A DNA stretch of 20,206 bases from Actinomycetota bacterium (lineage in GTDB: Bacteria; Actinomycetota; Nitriliruptoria; Euzebyales; Egibacteraceae). Each line of letters opens with the position of its first letter. The stretch's first letter is position 1. The stretch spans positions 1 to 20,206 of the forward strand of contig JAHWKQ010000013.1 of the NCBI GenBank assembly GCA_019347785.1, read 5' to 3'. Below are positions 1-6,960 of the stretch, in pieces. Below the pieces are notes generated by a model, which saw only the letters and a program-made list of their open reading frames with translations, had not been told where the DNA came from and made no database searches. The translations under genes were made by a program, and so were the position numbers.

Positions 1-1912
1 GGCTGATGAACGTCCGGCCCGGGTGACGCGCCGCCAGGCGGCAGGCCGTGGCGAAGTCGTCGACGACGTGGACACCCGCAAGCGCCCGGGCGACGGCCGC
101 ACGCGCCGGCGGCTGGATTTCGAGGGCGTCCACGGCCCGGCCCGCCCCCGTGACGTCCTCCCACCCCGCGTCCCCGGCGTCGGGGGCGCAGGGCAGCACC
201 CGCAGCCGCCCGGCGCCGGCGCTCCCGGCGAACGCGACCGCCCCGCGGGCGTCGTCGACCGTGGCGACGAGCACCGCGTCGACCAGCGCCTCCAGAGCGG
301 CGGCCGCCGCGGTGTCCATCCCCTCCACGGGGCGCACATGCTCGGCCAGCGGTCCCACCAGGCCCGCGACCCGCCCGCTCGCGGCCGCCTCGAGGACGCC
401 GGCCACCGCCGCCGGGGCGCCCGCGGCGCCCTGCAGCGCCTCGGCGCGTGCGGTGGCGCGCGCCCGGCGACGCTCCAGCTCGCGCTCCACCCGGCGGGCG
501 TCCTCGACCCGCTCGCTCCGGTGGGCTGCGGCCGTCGACGCCCCCTCCGTGTCACGGGCGGCCGCCTCCCGGGCCGTGTCGCACTCCGACAGCCGCTGCC
601 GTGCGTCGGTCGTGTCCCGGGCGAGCCGCGCCGCACGCTGCTCCAGGTCCCCCACCCGCGTGGCCAGGCGGTCCTGATCGGTCGTGGCCTGGGCCAGCGA
701 TGCCCGCAGCGCCGCCACCTCGGCCTCCCGCCGCAGCGCGTCCTCCCGGGTGCGGGCCTGCTGCCGCACCAGGTCGGCGCGCGCCTCGTCGTGGCTCCGG
801 CGGGCGGCTTCGGCCGCCTGCCGCCGACGCCGGGCCCCCTGGAGGGCGGTGCGCGCGTCCTCCAGGCCCGCCCTGCACGCCACGGCGGCCTCACGCTCGG
901 CGACCGCACGGGCGCGCAGCGCCGCGGGGTCCCGGACCGGCTGGGCGGAGTCCTGCGCCAGGGCGTGGGCCAGCCCCCGACGACGCTCCTCGACGCGCTG
1001 GGCCAGCCCGCGGAAGCGCTCCACCAGGCCGGCCAGACGGAACCGGGTGTCACCCTCTTCGTGCGCCCGCTCGGTCAGCGCGTCCAGCTCGGCCTGCAGC
1101 CGGCTCTCCCGGCGCCGGAGATCCCCCAGGCGTGACCGCTGCTCGGCCAGCCTGCGGTCCGACTCCCCACGCGACTCCTCCTCGCGCCGGTCACGCCGTT
1201 CCAGCTCGTCCAGGGCCCGCAGCGCCCTGGTGACCCGCACCTGCCGCAGGGCCGCCTGCAGCTCCTCGTGCTTGGCGGCCGCCTCGGCCTGGCGCTCGAG
1301 CGGTCGCAGGCCACGGCGCAGCTCCCGGGCGACGTCATGCAGGCGCTGGAGGTGGTCGTCGACCTTGCCCAGCTTGCGCAGGGCCCGCTCCCGGCGCTTG
1401 CGGTGCTTGGCGATGCCGGCCGCCTCCTCGATGAAGACGCGGCGATCCTCGGGGCGGGCGGACAGGACAGCCTCGAGCTGGCCCTGGCCGACGATGCCGT
1501 GGTGCTCACGGCCCAGGCCGGCGTCGCTCAGAAGCTCCTGGACGTCCAGCAGCCGGCACGGCACGCCGTTCAGCCCGTACTCGTGCTCCCCCGACGCGAA
1601 CATCCCGCGCGAGACGGCCACCTCGCTGAACTCGGTCGGCAGCGCGCCGTCGCTGTTGTCGATGGTCATGTCGACCACGGCCCGTCCCAGCGCGGGGCGC
1701 TGCGTCGAGCCGGCGAAGATGACGTCGGCCATCTCCCCCGCCCGCAGGCGGCGGGGGCTGTGGCTGCCCAGGACCCACGAGAGGGCGTCGACGATGTTGG
1801 ACTTCCCCGAGCCGTTGGGGCCGACGATCACGGTGATCCCGGGCTCCAGCTCCAGGTCCGTTCGGTCCGGGAAGGACTTGAAGCCGCGCATCGTCAGCGT
1901 CTTGAGGAACAC
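1..1912 (-). CDS. smc: Chromosome segregation ATPase SMC (partial, 3' end outside window)
   Basis: Condensin-type ATPase that compacts and segregates chromosomes with ScpA/ScpB. About 637 codons are present: the N-terminal ABC head, the first long coiled coil and most of the hinge. The start GTG reads V-F-L-K-T-L-T-M-R-G-F-K-S-F, the family's usual N terminus. Walker A GPNGSGKS is at residues 31-38, the Q-loop region reads VGQGQLEAVLSARPEDRR, and an Arg/Glu/Ala-rich coiled coil follows to about residue 500. The hinge (GRVAGLVGPLAEHV and onward) begins near residue 507. The C-terminal coil and the signature/Walker B half lie off the left edge. An in-frame TAG 18 nt upstream and a TAGACT -10 box six bases before the GTG fix the start and suggest a leaderless mRNA. 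Identification is secure. Confidence 0.96.
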   Translation of the reverse strand, partial: MFLKTLTMRGFKSFPDRTDLELEPGITVIVGPNGSGKSNIVDALSWVLGSHSPRRLRAGEMADVIFAGSTQRPALGRAVVDMTIDNSDGALPTEFSEVAVSRGMFASGEHEYGLNGVPCRLLDVQELLSDAGLGREHHGIVGQGQLEAVLSARPEDRRVFIEEAAGIAKHRKRRERALRKLGKVDDHLQRLHDVARELRRGLRPLERQAEAAAKHEELQAALRQVRVTRALRALDELERRDRREEESRGESDRRLAEQRSRLGDLRRRESRLQAELDALTERAHEEGDTRFRLAGLVERFRGLAQRVEERRRGLAHALAQDSAQPVRDPAALRARAVAEREAAVACRAGLEDARTALQGARRRRQAAEAARRSHDEARADLVRQQARTREDALRREAEVAALRASLAQATTDQDRLATRVGDLEQRAARLARDTTDARQRLSECDTAREAAARDTEGASTAAAHRSERVEDARRVERELERRRARATARAEALQGAAGAPAAVAGVLEAAASGRVAGLVGPLAEHVRPVEGMDTAAAAALEALVDAVLVATVDDARGAVAFAGSAGAGRLRVLPCAPDAGDAGWEDVTGAGRAVDALEIQPPARAAVARALAGVHVVDDFATACRLAARHPGRTFIS

Positions 1913-1918
1913 CGCGCG

Positions 1919-1924
1919 AGTCTA
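1919..1924 (-). promoter_or_regulatory. -10 element of smc promoter (TAGACT)
   Basis: TAGACT on the minus strand ends six bases before the smc GTG, so the expected +1 falls on the start codon itself. It matches the actinobacterial TAnnnT pattern and the TAGnnT boxes at most other transcription-unit starts here. No convincing -35 is visible. Confidence 0.5.
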
Positions 1925-1988
1925 GCGACGAGCCTCCCAAACCCCGTGAAAGCGGCGCGGAGGCGTGGCGTGCCGGCCCCGGGACGGA

Positions 1989-2026
1989 ACGCCAGGGGAG
2001 CGGCCCGCGGGCCGCTCCCCTGGCGT
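1989..2026 (-). terminator. Perfect 38-bp palindrome between the coiled-coil gene and smc
   Basis: All 19 base pairs of this inverted repeat match, from ACGCCAGGGG at the left edge to CCCCTGGCGT at the right, centred on CCCGCGGG. As RNA it would form about 17 GC-rich pairs with a four-base CGCG loop. It lies 19 nt after the stop of the small coiled-coil gene and upstream of the smc -10 box, where a terminator would insulate smc. There is no U-tract on either strand, which is common in high-GC actinobacteria. A protein-binding or DNA-structure role is the alternative. Confidence 0.6.
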
Positions 2027-2045
2027 CACGTGCTGAGGTCGGAGG

Positions 2046-2246
2046 TCAGCTGGTGAGCGCCACCTGCCGGTCGTCGCCGTGCGATCCGGAGTCACCCGCC
2101 TCGCCGCGAGCCTGGCGCAGGGCGGCGTTCTCCCGCTCGGCCCGCTCCAGCGCCGCCTCGAGCTCCGCGATCCGGGTGCGCAGCGCGGTGATCTCCGCAA
2201 GGAGGGGATACGGGCGGCTGTCCCAGGCCCCGAGGAGCGTCTTCAT
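2046..2246 (-). CDS. Small coiled-coil protein, 66 aa, unknown function
   Basis: I do not recognise this protein. The ATG (MKTLLGAWDSRPYPLL) is preceded by GGAAAGGA seven bases upstream, the same style of ribosome binding site as the SepIVA-like gene at 7503. Residues 16-50 are a heptad-rich Leu/Ala/Glu/Arg stretch (ITALRTRIAELEAALERAE) predicting one amphipathic helix or a short coiled coil, followed by a polar tail ending in VALTS. No signal peptide or membrane helix is seen. The frame is open further upstream, but that region lacks coding character and a ribosome binding site. Its neighbours are smc downstream and a divergent hydrolase. The coding call rests on the Shine-Dalgarno site, the helix periodicity and the terminator-like palindrome after the stop; the function is unknown. 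Confidence 0.65.
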   Translation of the reverse strand: MKTLLGAWDSRPYPLLAEITALRTRIAELEAALERAERENAALRQARGEAGDSGSHGDDRQVALTS

Positions 2247-2462
2247 CCGTTGGTCCTTTCCGAGCCGACCTCCGGGCCGACCTCCCGCCGGGGCCCCGGA
2301 ACGCGATCCGGCGGCGGGGATGCGGCTTCGGTTCTGAGCGAGGCTGTCTGTTGCAGGGCTGTACGGCCGGGGCTGTGGACAGGGTCCGCACCGGGTGCGA
2401 GGCGGGCCCGCCACGAGGCCGTCGGGTGTCGCGCCGCCTCAGTGGCCGCGTTTCACGAATGC

Positions 2463-2468
2463 ACTATA
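2463..2468 (-). promoter_or_regulatory. Candidate -10 element (TATAGT) for the coiled-coil gene
   Basis: TATAGT on the minus strand, one mismatch from TATAAT, is the only AT-rich hexamer in this GC-rich intergenic region and would give a leader of about 210 nt before the ATG at 2246. No clear -35 is seen. The rest of 2247-2486 shows no gene, only a 10-bp direct repeat GCCGACCTCC at 2264-2273 and 2276-2285 just before the ribosome binding site. Confidence 0.35.
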
Positions 2469-2486
2469 CCGTGCCGCGGGGCATCC

Positions 2487-3548
2487 ATGCACCGAGGGGC
2501 GGTTAGCCTGAGGTCGGTGGTGTGGCTCCGGCGTGTGGCCGCGATGGTGGGCGGGGCGGTCGCCGGCATGCTGCTGGCGGCCAGCCGGCCCCGCCCCGAC
2601 CCCGTCTCGCCGACCATGCCCGAGCCCCCCGGGGAGCTGCCGCCGGCGCGCATCGTCGCGGTCCCGGGCAGGGGCGAGATGTTCGTCCGGGACGCACCGG
2701 GTCCGCCGGGCGCCCAGGGCCCCCCGATCCTCCTGCTGCACGGCTGGTTGTACCCGGCCGACCTGACGTGGTTCGGCTGCTACGAGGCGCTGGCCCGGCA
2801 CGGGCGCCTGCTGGCGCCGGACCACCGCGGCCACGGCCGGGGGCTGCGTCCCTCCACTCCCTTCCGGCTCGCCGACGTCGCCGACGACGTCGCCGCACTC
2901 CTGCGCCGTCTCGGCACGCCGCCGGTGATCGCCGTGGGCTACTCGATGGGTGGGCCGGTCGCGCAGCTGCTGTGGCAGCGTCACCCCGACGTCGTGGCGG
3001 GCCTCGTGCTGTGCGCCACCGGCGCCGGCTTCGCGACCCGCGCCTACGACCGGCTGCTGTGGAGGGGCATGGGCCTGCTGCAGCTGCTGCTCCGTCTGCT
3101 CCCGCGTCACTGGTGGCAGCGGCTGTTCGAGCTGCAGGCCCGGGGCGCCCCGCTGCGCCTGTCGGGGGTCGCCAGTCGACAGGCGCCGGCGACCGCGCAC
3201 GGGCTGTTGCCGTGGGTGATCTCCGAGCTGGACCGCGGCAGCGCCGAGGACGTCGCCGAGGCCGGCCGGGAGCTGGGCCGCTACGACGCCAGCGGCTGGC
3301 TGCCGACGGTCGACGTGCCCTGTGCGGTGGTCATCACCGGCCACGACCGACTTGTACCCGTGCGAAACCAGCGCGAGCTCGCCGGGCTCATGCCCGACGC
3401 GCTCGTCGTCGAGGTCCCCCTCGACCATGACGCCGTCGTCGCGGGGGCCGGGCGGTTCGTGCCCGCACTGGAGCGCGCCGTCGCCGATGTCGCCGCCCGG
3501 GCCCGTACAGGGCCTCGGGCCCGTCAGGTCTGGCACTGGGGACAGTGA
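2487..3548 (+). CDS. Membrane-anchored alpha/beta hydrolase
   Basis: Alpha/beta-hydrolase-fold enzyme, probably an esterase or lipase-like hydrolase of unknown substrate. Counting from the ATG (353 aa), residues 11-32 form a basic then hydrophobic stretch (VVWLRRVAAMVGGAVAGMLL) that looks like a signal anchor. A Pro-rich linker follows, then the oxyanion motif HGW at 85-87, the nucleophile elbow GYSMGG with Ser153, catalytic Asp287 in TGHD, and His314 in PLDHD. The triad is complete. A lid-like stretch rich in Leu and Arg is near residues 190-215. The start is uncertain: a TAGCCT -10 box at 2504-2509 would favour a leaderless GTG at 2517. Its last 25 bases overlap the convergent MutM-like gene. 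It and the small gene at 2046 separate mutM from smc. Confidence 0.85.
   Translation: MHRGAVSLRSVVWLRRVAAMVGGAVAGMLLAASRPRPDPVSPTMPEPPGELPPARIVAVPGRGEMFVRDAPGPPGAQGPPILLLHGWLYPADLTWFGCYEALARHGRLLAPDHRGHGRGLRPSTPFRLADVADDVAALLRRLGTPPVIAVGYSMGGPVAQLLWQRHPDVVAGLVLCATGAGFATRAYDRLLWRGMGLLQLLLRLLPRHWWQRLFELQARGAPLRLSGVASRQAPATAHGLLPWVISELDRGSAEDVAEAGRELGRYDASGWLPTVDVPCAVVITGHDRLVPVRNQRELAGLMPDALVVEVPLDHDAVVAGAGRFVPALERAVADVAARARTGPRARQVWHWGQ
2504..2509 (+). promoter_or_regulatory. Candidate -10 element (TAGCCT) of the hydrolase gene
   Basis: TAGCCT is followed seven bases later by in-frame GTG codons at 2517 and 2520, the spacing of a leaderless start. The same hexamer precedes the yceD operon. 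If real, it excludes the ATG at 2487 as the start. Confidence 0.35.
3499..3522 (-). terminator. Stem-loop directly after the MutM-like gene
   Basis: GGGCCCG and CGGGCCC arms with a ten-base loop begin one base after the stop codon on the minus strand. It could end the yceD-to-mutM operon. There is no U-tract and it lies inside the convergent hydrolase coding sequence, so this is only a candidate. Confidence 0.3.
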
Positions 3549-4351
3549 AAGCCCGTCCCGTCGTCGGCCCGCCCGTCGCGGATCGGCTGCCGGCAGCGGG
3601 GACACGGCTGCCCGGCGCGCCCATGGACCTTCAACTGCGCTCCGTACGCCCCCGGGGCGCCGTACAGGTCCTGGTGCTCGAACCCGTCGGCCGAGGTCCC
3701 GCCCTGCTTGACCGCCTCGTGGACCACTTCCTGCACCCCCCGGTACAGCCGACGCACCTCCTGGCTGGACAGCGAGGACGGGCTGCGTCCGCCGGACAGG
3801 CCCGCGGTCCACAGGATCTCGTCGGCGTACAGGTCCCCGAGCCCGACGAGGAAAGCCGGGTCCACCAGCAGCGCGCGCAGGGTGCGACCGTCGGCCTTGA
3901 TGCGGTGGCTGAACGCCGGCCACGTGAACGTGTCCGTCAGCGGGTCGATGCCCGAGGGATCGAGCCCGGCCAGCGCCTCGCTGGCCGCGCCGGCGACGAA
4001 CATCTCCCCGTCCTGTCCCGGGTCGACGTAGTGCAGCGCCCCCCCGGTCGTGAAGGTGGCGACGAGCTGCGTGCCGGGACGGGGCCGCATGGTGGCTGTC
4101 TCCCGGCGCAGGGAGCCCAGGGCCCCGAGGTGGACGACCAGCTGTGACTCGTCGTCGAGCCTGAGGGCCAGCAGCACGCCATGGCGCGTCACGCCCTCTA
4201 GCCGCCGGCCCCGCAGCGCCGCGACGAAGCGCGCCCGGGTCCGGTGCCGCGTGACCAGCCCCGCCCGTGTGACGTGGACGTCCTTGACCCGCTTGCCGAC
4301 GACCTCCCGCTCGAGGTCCTTGCGGATCACCTCGACCTCGGGCAGAAGCAT
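3524..4351 (-). CDS. Fpg/MutM-family protein with degenerate active site
   Basis: Homologue of formamidopyrimidine/8-oxoguanine DNA glycosylase (275 aa, normal length), in the usual place after rnc. The fold is evident: LPEVEVIRKDLE at the N terminus, HLGALGSL in the beta sandwich, the helix-two-turn-helix with GLGDLYADE at residues 170-178, and a C-terminal zinc finger with both CxxC pairs intact. However, the protein begins M-L-L-P-E-V, so the catalytic Pro2-Glu3 of M-P-E-L-P-E-V is absent. The RRGK lysine is Val59, the HLGM methionine is Ala77, the DPRxFG loop reads DPGQDG, and the zinc-finger arginine is Gly. Repair activity is therefore doubtful; a structural or DNA-binding role is possible. 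The ATG follows GAGGAG and starts four bases after the rnc stop, implying translational coupling. Confidence 0.85.
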   Translation of the reverse strand: MLLPEVEVIRKDLEREVVGKRVKDVHVTRAGLVTRHRTRARFVAALRGRRLEGVTRHGVLLALRLDDESQLVVHLGALGSLRRETATMRPRPGTQLVATFTTGGALHYVDPGQDGEMFVAGAASEALAGLDPSGIDPLTDTFTWPAFSHRIKADGRTLRALLVDPAFLVGLGDLYADEILWTAGLSGGRSPSSLSSQEVRRLYRGVQEVVHEAVKQGGTSADGFEHQDLYGAPGAYGAQLKVHGRAGQPCPRCRQPIRDGRADDGTGFHCPQCQT

Positions 4352-4355
4352 CACG

Positions 4356-5081
4356 TCACTCCTCGGTCCCGTCGGCACGCTCGGGACCGAACGGTACTCC
4401 CCCCCGGGCCCCCAGGGTGGTGAAGGCCTCCCTCGCCGCCTGCTGCTCGGCCTCCTTCTTGCTGCGGCCCAGGCCGAGTCCCACCTGCTCGCCCCCCACC
4501 GAGACGGTGGCGGTGAAGCGCTTGCGGTGGTCGGGACCCTCGGCCGTGACGTGGTAGGAGGGCAGGCTGGACCACTCCCGGGCGGTGAGCTCCTGCAGCG
4601 AGGTCTTGTAGTCCAGCGACTCCCTGCGGCTGGCGAGGTCGTCGATGAGGTCGGCGAACAGGCGGTCGACGACGTCCTCGACGACCTCGAGGCCACGGTC
4701 GAGGTAGACCGCGCCCAGTAGGGCCTCCAGCGTGTCGGCCAGGATGGAGTCCTTGTCCCGCCCCCCGGACTGCTCCTCGCCGCGCCCGAGGCGCACGGCG
4801 CGGCCCAGGCCGAGGCGGCGCGCCACGTCGGCGAGGCTGTGGGTGTTCACCGCGGCGGCGCGCAGCTTCGCGAGCCGCCCCTCCGGAGCGTGCGCGTAGC
4901 GGCGGTAGATGCGCTCGGTGACGACCAGGCCCAGCACGGCGTCCCCCAGGAACTCCAGGCGCTCGTTGTGGGGCAGGCCGCCGGCCTCGAACGCGTGGCT
5001 GCGGTGCGTCAGCGCCTGCACGAGCAGCGCCCGGTCGCCCAGCGCGACACCGAGCGCCGCCTCCAGCCTGCCCGGCTCCAT
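4356..5081 (-). CDS. rnc: Ribonuclease III
   Basis: Double-strand-specific endoribonuclease for rRNA precursor and mRNA processing. At 241 aa it has the normal length. The signature NERLEFLGD is at residues 39-47, supplying metal ligands Glu43 and Asp47. The second acidic pair, Asp116 and Glu119, sits in DSILADTLEALLGA. A double-stranded-RNA-binding domain runs from about 152 to 225 (DYKTSLQEL through GRSKKEAEQQAAREA). The ATG at 5081 was chosen; a GTG at 5087 would add two residues, and neither has a clear Shine-Dalgarno site. A perfect 8-bp hairpin lies just upstream. plsX precedes it by 58 nt and the MutM-like gene follows almost directly. No acpP lies between plsX and rnc, unlike in many bacteria. 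Confidence 0.96.
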   Translation of the reverse strand: MEPGRLEAALGVALGDRALLVQALTHRSHAFEAGGLPHNERLEFLGDAVLGLVVTERIYRRYAHAPEGRLAKLRAAAVNTHSLADVARRLGLGRAVRLGRGEEQSGGRDKDSILADTLEALLGAVYLDRGLEVVEDVVDRLFADLIDDLASRRESLDYKTSLQELTAREWSSLPSYHVTAEGPDHRKRFTATVSVGGEQVGLGLGRSKKEAEQQAAREAFTTLGARGGVPFGPERADGTEE

Positions 5082-5090
5082 GGTCACGAG

Positions 5091-5112
5091 GCCGCGGAGA
5101 CCGGTCCGCGGC
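5091..5112 (-). promoter_or_regulatory. Stem-loop immediately upstream of rnc
   Basis: GCCGCGGA and TCCGCGGC form a perfect 8-bp stem with a six-base loop, ending three to nine bases before the possible rnc starts. It occupies the place where a ribosome binding site should be. RNase III enzymes are known to cleave and so autoregulate their own operon transcripts in E. coli and Streptomyces; whether this hairpin is a target is inference. Confidence 0.4.
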
Positions 5113-5139
5113 GGGCGGCGGCGCGGCGGGCGGCGGCCC

Positions 5140-6051
5140 TCACGCCAGCCGTTCGGCGATGCGCTGGGACAGCCGGCCGGCCGCCACCGTCGACGCGGTC
5201 CTCAGCGCGGCGGCGATCTGGCCGGCGCCGGCCGCCCCGTGCGACACGAGCACCTCGCCCGCGATACCCACCAGGACGGCCGCGGCCCGCTCGCCGTCGG
5301 CCGCCAGCCGCCTGGCCCCGAAGGCGTGGCTGGCGGCCTCCAGCGCCTTGAGGAACACGTTGCCCGTGAAGCCGTCGGTGATCAGGACGTCCACGTCCCC
5401 CGCGAGCACGGCGTCGGGCTCGACGTTGCCGACGAAGCGCTCCCCACCGTCCAGCAGCGCGTAGGTCGCCCGGGCGAGGGCGTTGCCCTTGCCGGGCTCG
5501 GCGCCGACGTTGAGCAGCCCGACGCGCGGGGCGACGACGCCCCTGACCCGCGCGTACGCGTCGCCCATGCGCGCGTAGGCGGCCAGGGCGTCGGGATGGG
5601 CGTCGGCGTTTCCGCCCGCGTCGACGAGCACGACGGCTCCGCCGGCGGCCGCCGGGATGGGCAGCAGCGCGGCCACCGCGGGGCGTCGCACCCCGGGCAG
5701 CCGCCCGATGTCCAGCAGGGCGGCCGCCAGGGTCGCGCCGGTGGAGCCGGCCGACACCAGTGCGGCCGCCTCCCCCGCCGCGATCAGCCGGGCACCGACG
5801 CGGACGCTGGCCGACGGCTTGGCGCGCACGCCGCTCACCGGATCCTCGGCCATGCCGACCACCTGGGAGGCCGCGACCACCGGCAGGCGTCGTGCGCCGC
5901 GCACCGCCATGGCCCGGTGCAGCTGGTCTCCGGGGCCGACGAGGACGACGTCCACGCCGTGCTCGTCGCGCGCCAGCAGGGCCCCGTCAACGGCGGTGCC
6001 GGGAGCGTGGTCACCGCCCATCGCGTCGAGCGCGACGCGCCGCGAGCTCAT
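5140..6051 (-). CDS. plsX: Phosphate acyltransferase PlsX
   Basis: Makes acyl-phosphate from acyl-ACP, the donor for PlsY in phosphatidic acid synthesis; a peripheral membrane enzyme. The 303-aa product is slightly shorter than the usual 320-345. It opens with the family signature ALDAMGGDHAP at residues 7-17 and keeps SAGSTGATLAAAL, the VDAGGNADAHPD segment, LLNVGAEPGKGN and the ITDGFTGNVFLKALE motif. The ATG has no strong Shine-Dalgarno site; the rpmF stop is 27 nt upstream, so translation is probably coupled. The rpmF-plsX-rnc order is a conserved lipid/ribosome operon, here lacking fabD or acpP between its members. Confidence 0.95.
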   Translation of the reverse strand: MSSRRVALDAMGGDHAPGTAVDGALLARDEHGVDVVLVGPGDQLHRAMAVRGARRLPVVAASQVVGMAEDPVSGVRAKPSASVRVGARLIAAGEAAALVSAGSTGATLAAALLDIGRLPGVRRPAVAALLPIPAAAGGAVVLVDAGGNADAHPDALAAYARMGDAYARVRGVVAPRVGLLNVGAEPGKGNALARATYALLDGGERFVGNVEPDAVLAGDVDVLITDGFTGNVFLKALEAASHAFGARRLAADGERAAAVLVGIAGEVLVSHGAAGAGQIAAALRTASTVAAGRLSQRIAERLA

Positions 6052-6078
6052 GGGTCTGGGGGCCGGCTCACCGGGCGC

Positions 6079-6261
6079 CTACTCCGGCAGCTCGATGACC
6101 TGCCGGCCGGCGTAGTGGCCACACGTGCCGCAGACGGTGTGGGGTCGCACCGCCGAGTGGCAGCGAGCGCAGTCGGCCCGCGCCGGCGGGGCCGCCCGCA
6201 TCCAGTGGGCCCGGCGGCGGCGGGTGCGCGACCGCGAGCTCTTGCGCTTGGGTACAGCCAC
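6079..6261 (-). CDS. rpmF: 50S ribosomal protein L32 (zinc-ribbon form)
   Basis: Large-subunit ribosomal protein of 60 aa. The GTG start gives VAVPKRKSSRSRTRRRRAHW, the canonical L32 N terminus, with GAGGAG six bases upstream. Four cysteines (CARC at the middle, CGTC near the end) form the zinc ribbon, so this is the zinc-requiring C+ version. It follows yceD by 14 nt, the standard yceD-rpmF pairing, and precedes plsX. No regulatory site of its own is seen. Confidence 0.96.
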   Translation of the reverse strand: MAVPKRKSSRSRTRRRRAHWMRAAPPARADCARCHSAVRPHTVCGTCGHYAGRQVIELPE

Positions 6262-6275
6262 TCGTTGCTCCTCGT

Positions 6276-6809
6276 CTACTCCGCCTCGCCGGACAGTCGC
6301 AGGCCGCGCAGCGCCTCCCAGCGGGGATCCACCACGGTGGTCGCACAGGCGCAGCTGGCCTCGTTGCGGTCCACACCGCAGGTCGCGCACAGCCCGCGGC
6401 AGTCCGGACGGCACAACGGCCGGTACGGCACGGCGGGGACGAGCGCGTCGCGCAGCAGCGCGCCCAGGTCCAGCAGCGCGTCGTGGATCACATAGCCCGG
6501 CTCCACCTCGGCGGTGGCTCGGCCCGGGTCGGCGTACAGCTCGACGACCTCGCTCGTCGCGTCGGACTCCACGGGCGCCAGGCAGCGGGCACAGCGCAGC
6601 AGCAGCGGGGCGCGCAGGCTGCCGCGTACGAGCAGCCCTCCCACCACGCTCTCGACGATGCCGACGAGGCGCGCGTGCCCGGGCAGCTCGGCCAGCGCCA
6701 GGTCGAGGTCATCGGGGACCGCCAGCTCGACGTCGACACGGCGGGACGCGCCGGGACGGTCCAACAGGTCGGCGACGTCCAGCCGGCTGTCGCTTCGGGG
6801 GCTGCTCAT
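6276..6809 (-). CDS. YceD/DUF177 family protein, 23S rRNA accumulation-associated
   Basis: YceD-family protein (177 aa); the E. coli member affects 23S rRNA accumulation, and the gene almost always precedes rpmF. The N-terminal segment RLDVADLLDRPGASRRVDVELAVP matches the actinobacterial form. A CxxC in LRCARCLAPV near the middle and a second cysteine cluster (CRPDCRGLCATCG) followed by DPRWEALRGL near the C terminus complete the family pattern. The ATG at 6809 was chosen because the family begins here; a GTG at 6896 would add 29 Cys/Pro-rich residues without homology. It heads the operon running to the MutM-like gene. Confidence 0.9.
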   Translation of the reverse strand: MSSPRSDSRLDVADLLDRPGASRRVDVELAVPDDLDLALAELPGHARLVGIVESVVGGLLVRGSLRAPLLLRCARCLAPVESDATSEVVELYADPGRATAEVEPGYVIHDALLDLGALLRDALVPAVPYRPLCRPDCRGLCATCGVDRNEASCACATTVVDPRWEALRGLRLSGEAE

Positions 6810-6920
6810 CGTCGGTCCAGTCCCGATGGTCCGGTGCGGGCAGCTGGGGCAGGCGGCCCGGGCGGGTGCTCGGGCGGGCAGCAGCCAGCGGGTCACGCGG
6901 GCCCGCCGGGCCCTGGGGCC

Positions 6921-6926
6921 AGGCTA
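6921..6926 (-). promoter_or_regulatory. -10 element (TAGCCT) of the yceD-rpmF-plsX-rnc operon
   Basis: TAGCCT on the minus strand lies between the SepIVA-like gene and yceD and would give a leader of about 105 nt to the ATG at 6809. It sits in otherwise very GC-rich sequence with no clear -35. Confidence 0.45.
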
Positions 6927-6960
6927 ACACGCGCCGCCCGCGCGGCGGCTGCCGCCGGGG

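Noticed and set aside
23..1925. Long plus-strand open frames across the smc region
   Set aside because: They are Arg/Ser/Ala/Pro-rich shadows of high-GC coding sequence; the minus-strand frame gives a clear SMC protein with Walker A and hinge.
2079..2486. N-terminal extension of the hydrolase frame
   Set aside because: The frame is open by chance; the extension overlaps the small coiled-coil gene, has no ribosome binding site and no hydrolase-family similarity.
5082..5139. Missing acpP between plsX and rnc
   Set aside because: acpP is often there in other phyla, but actinobacteria commonly have rpmF and rnc without it, so this is not a notable loss.
6810..6896. GTG start extending YceD by 29 residues
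   Set aside because: The extension is Cys/Pro/Arg-rich and unlike the family N terminus, which begins at the ATG at 6809.
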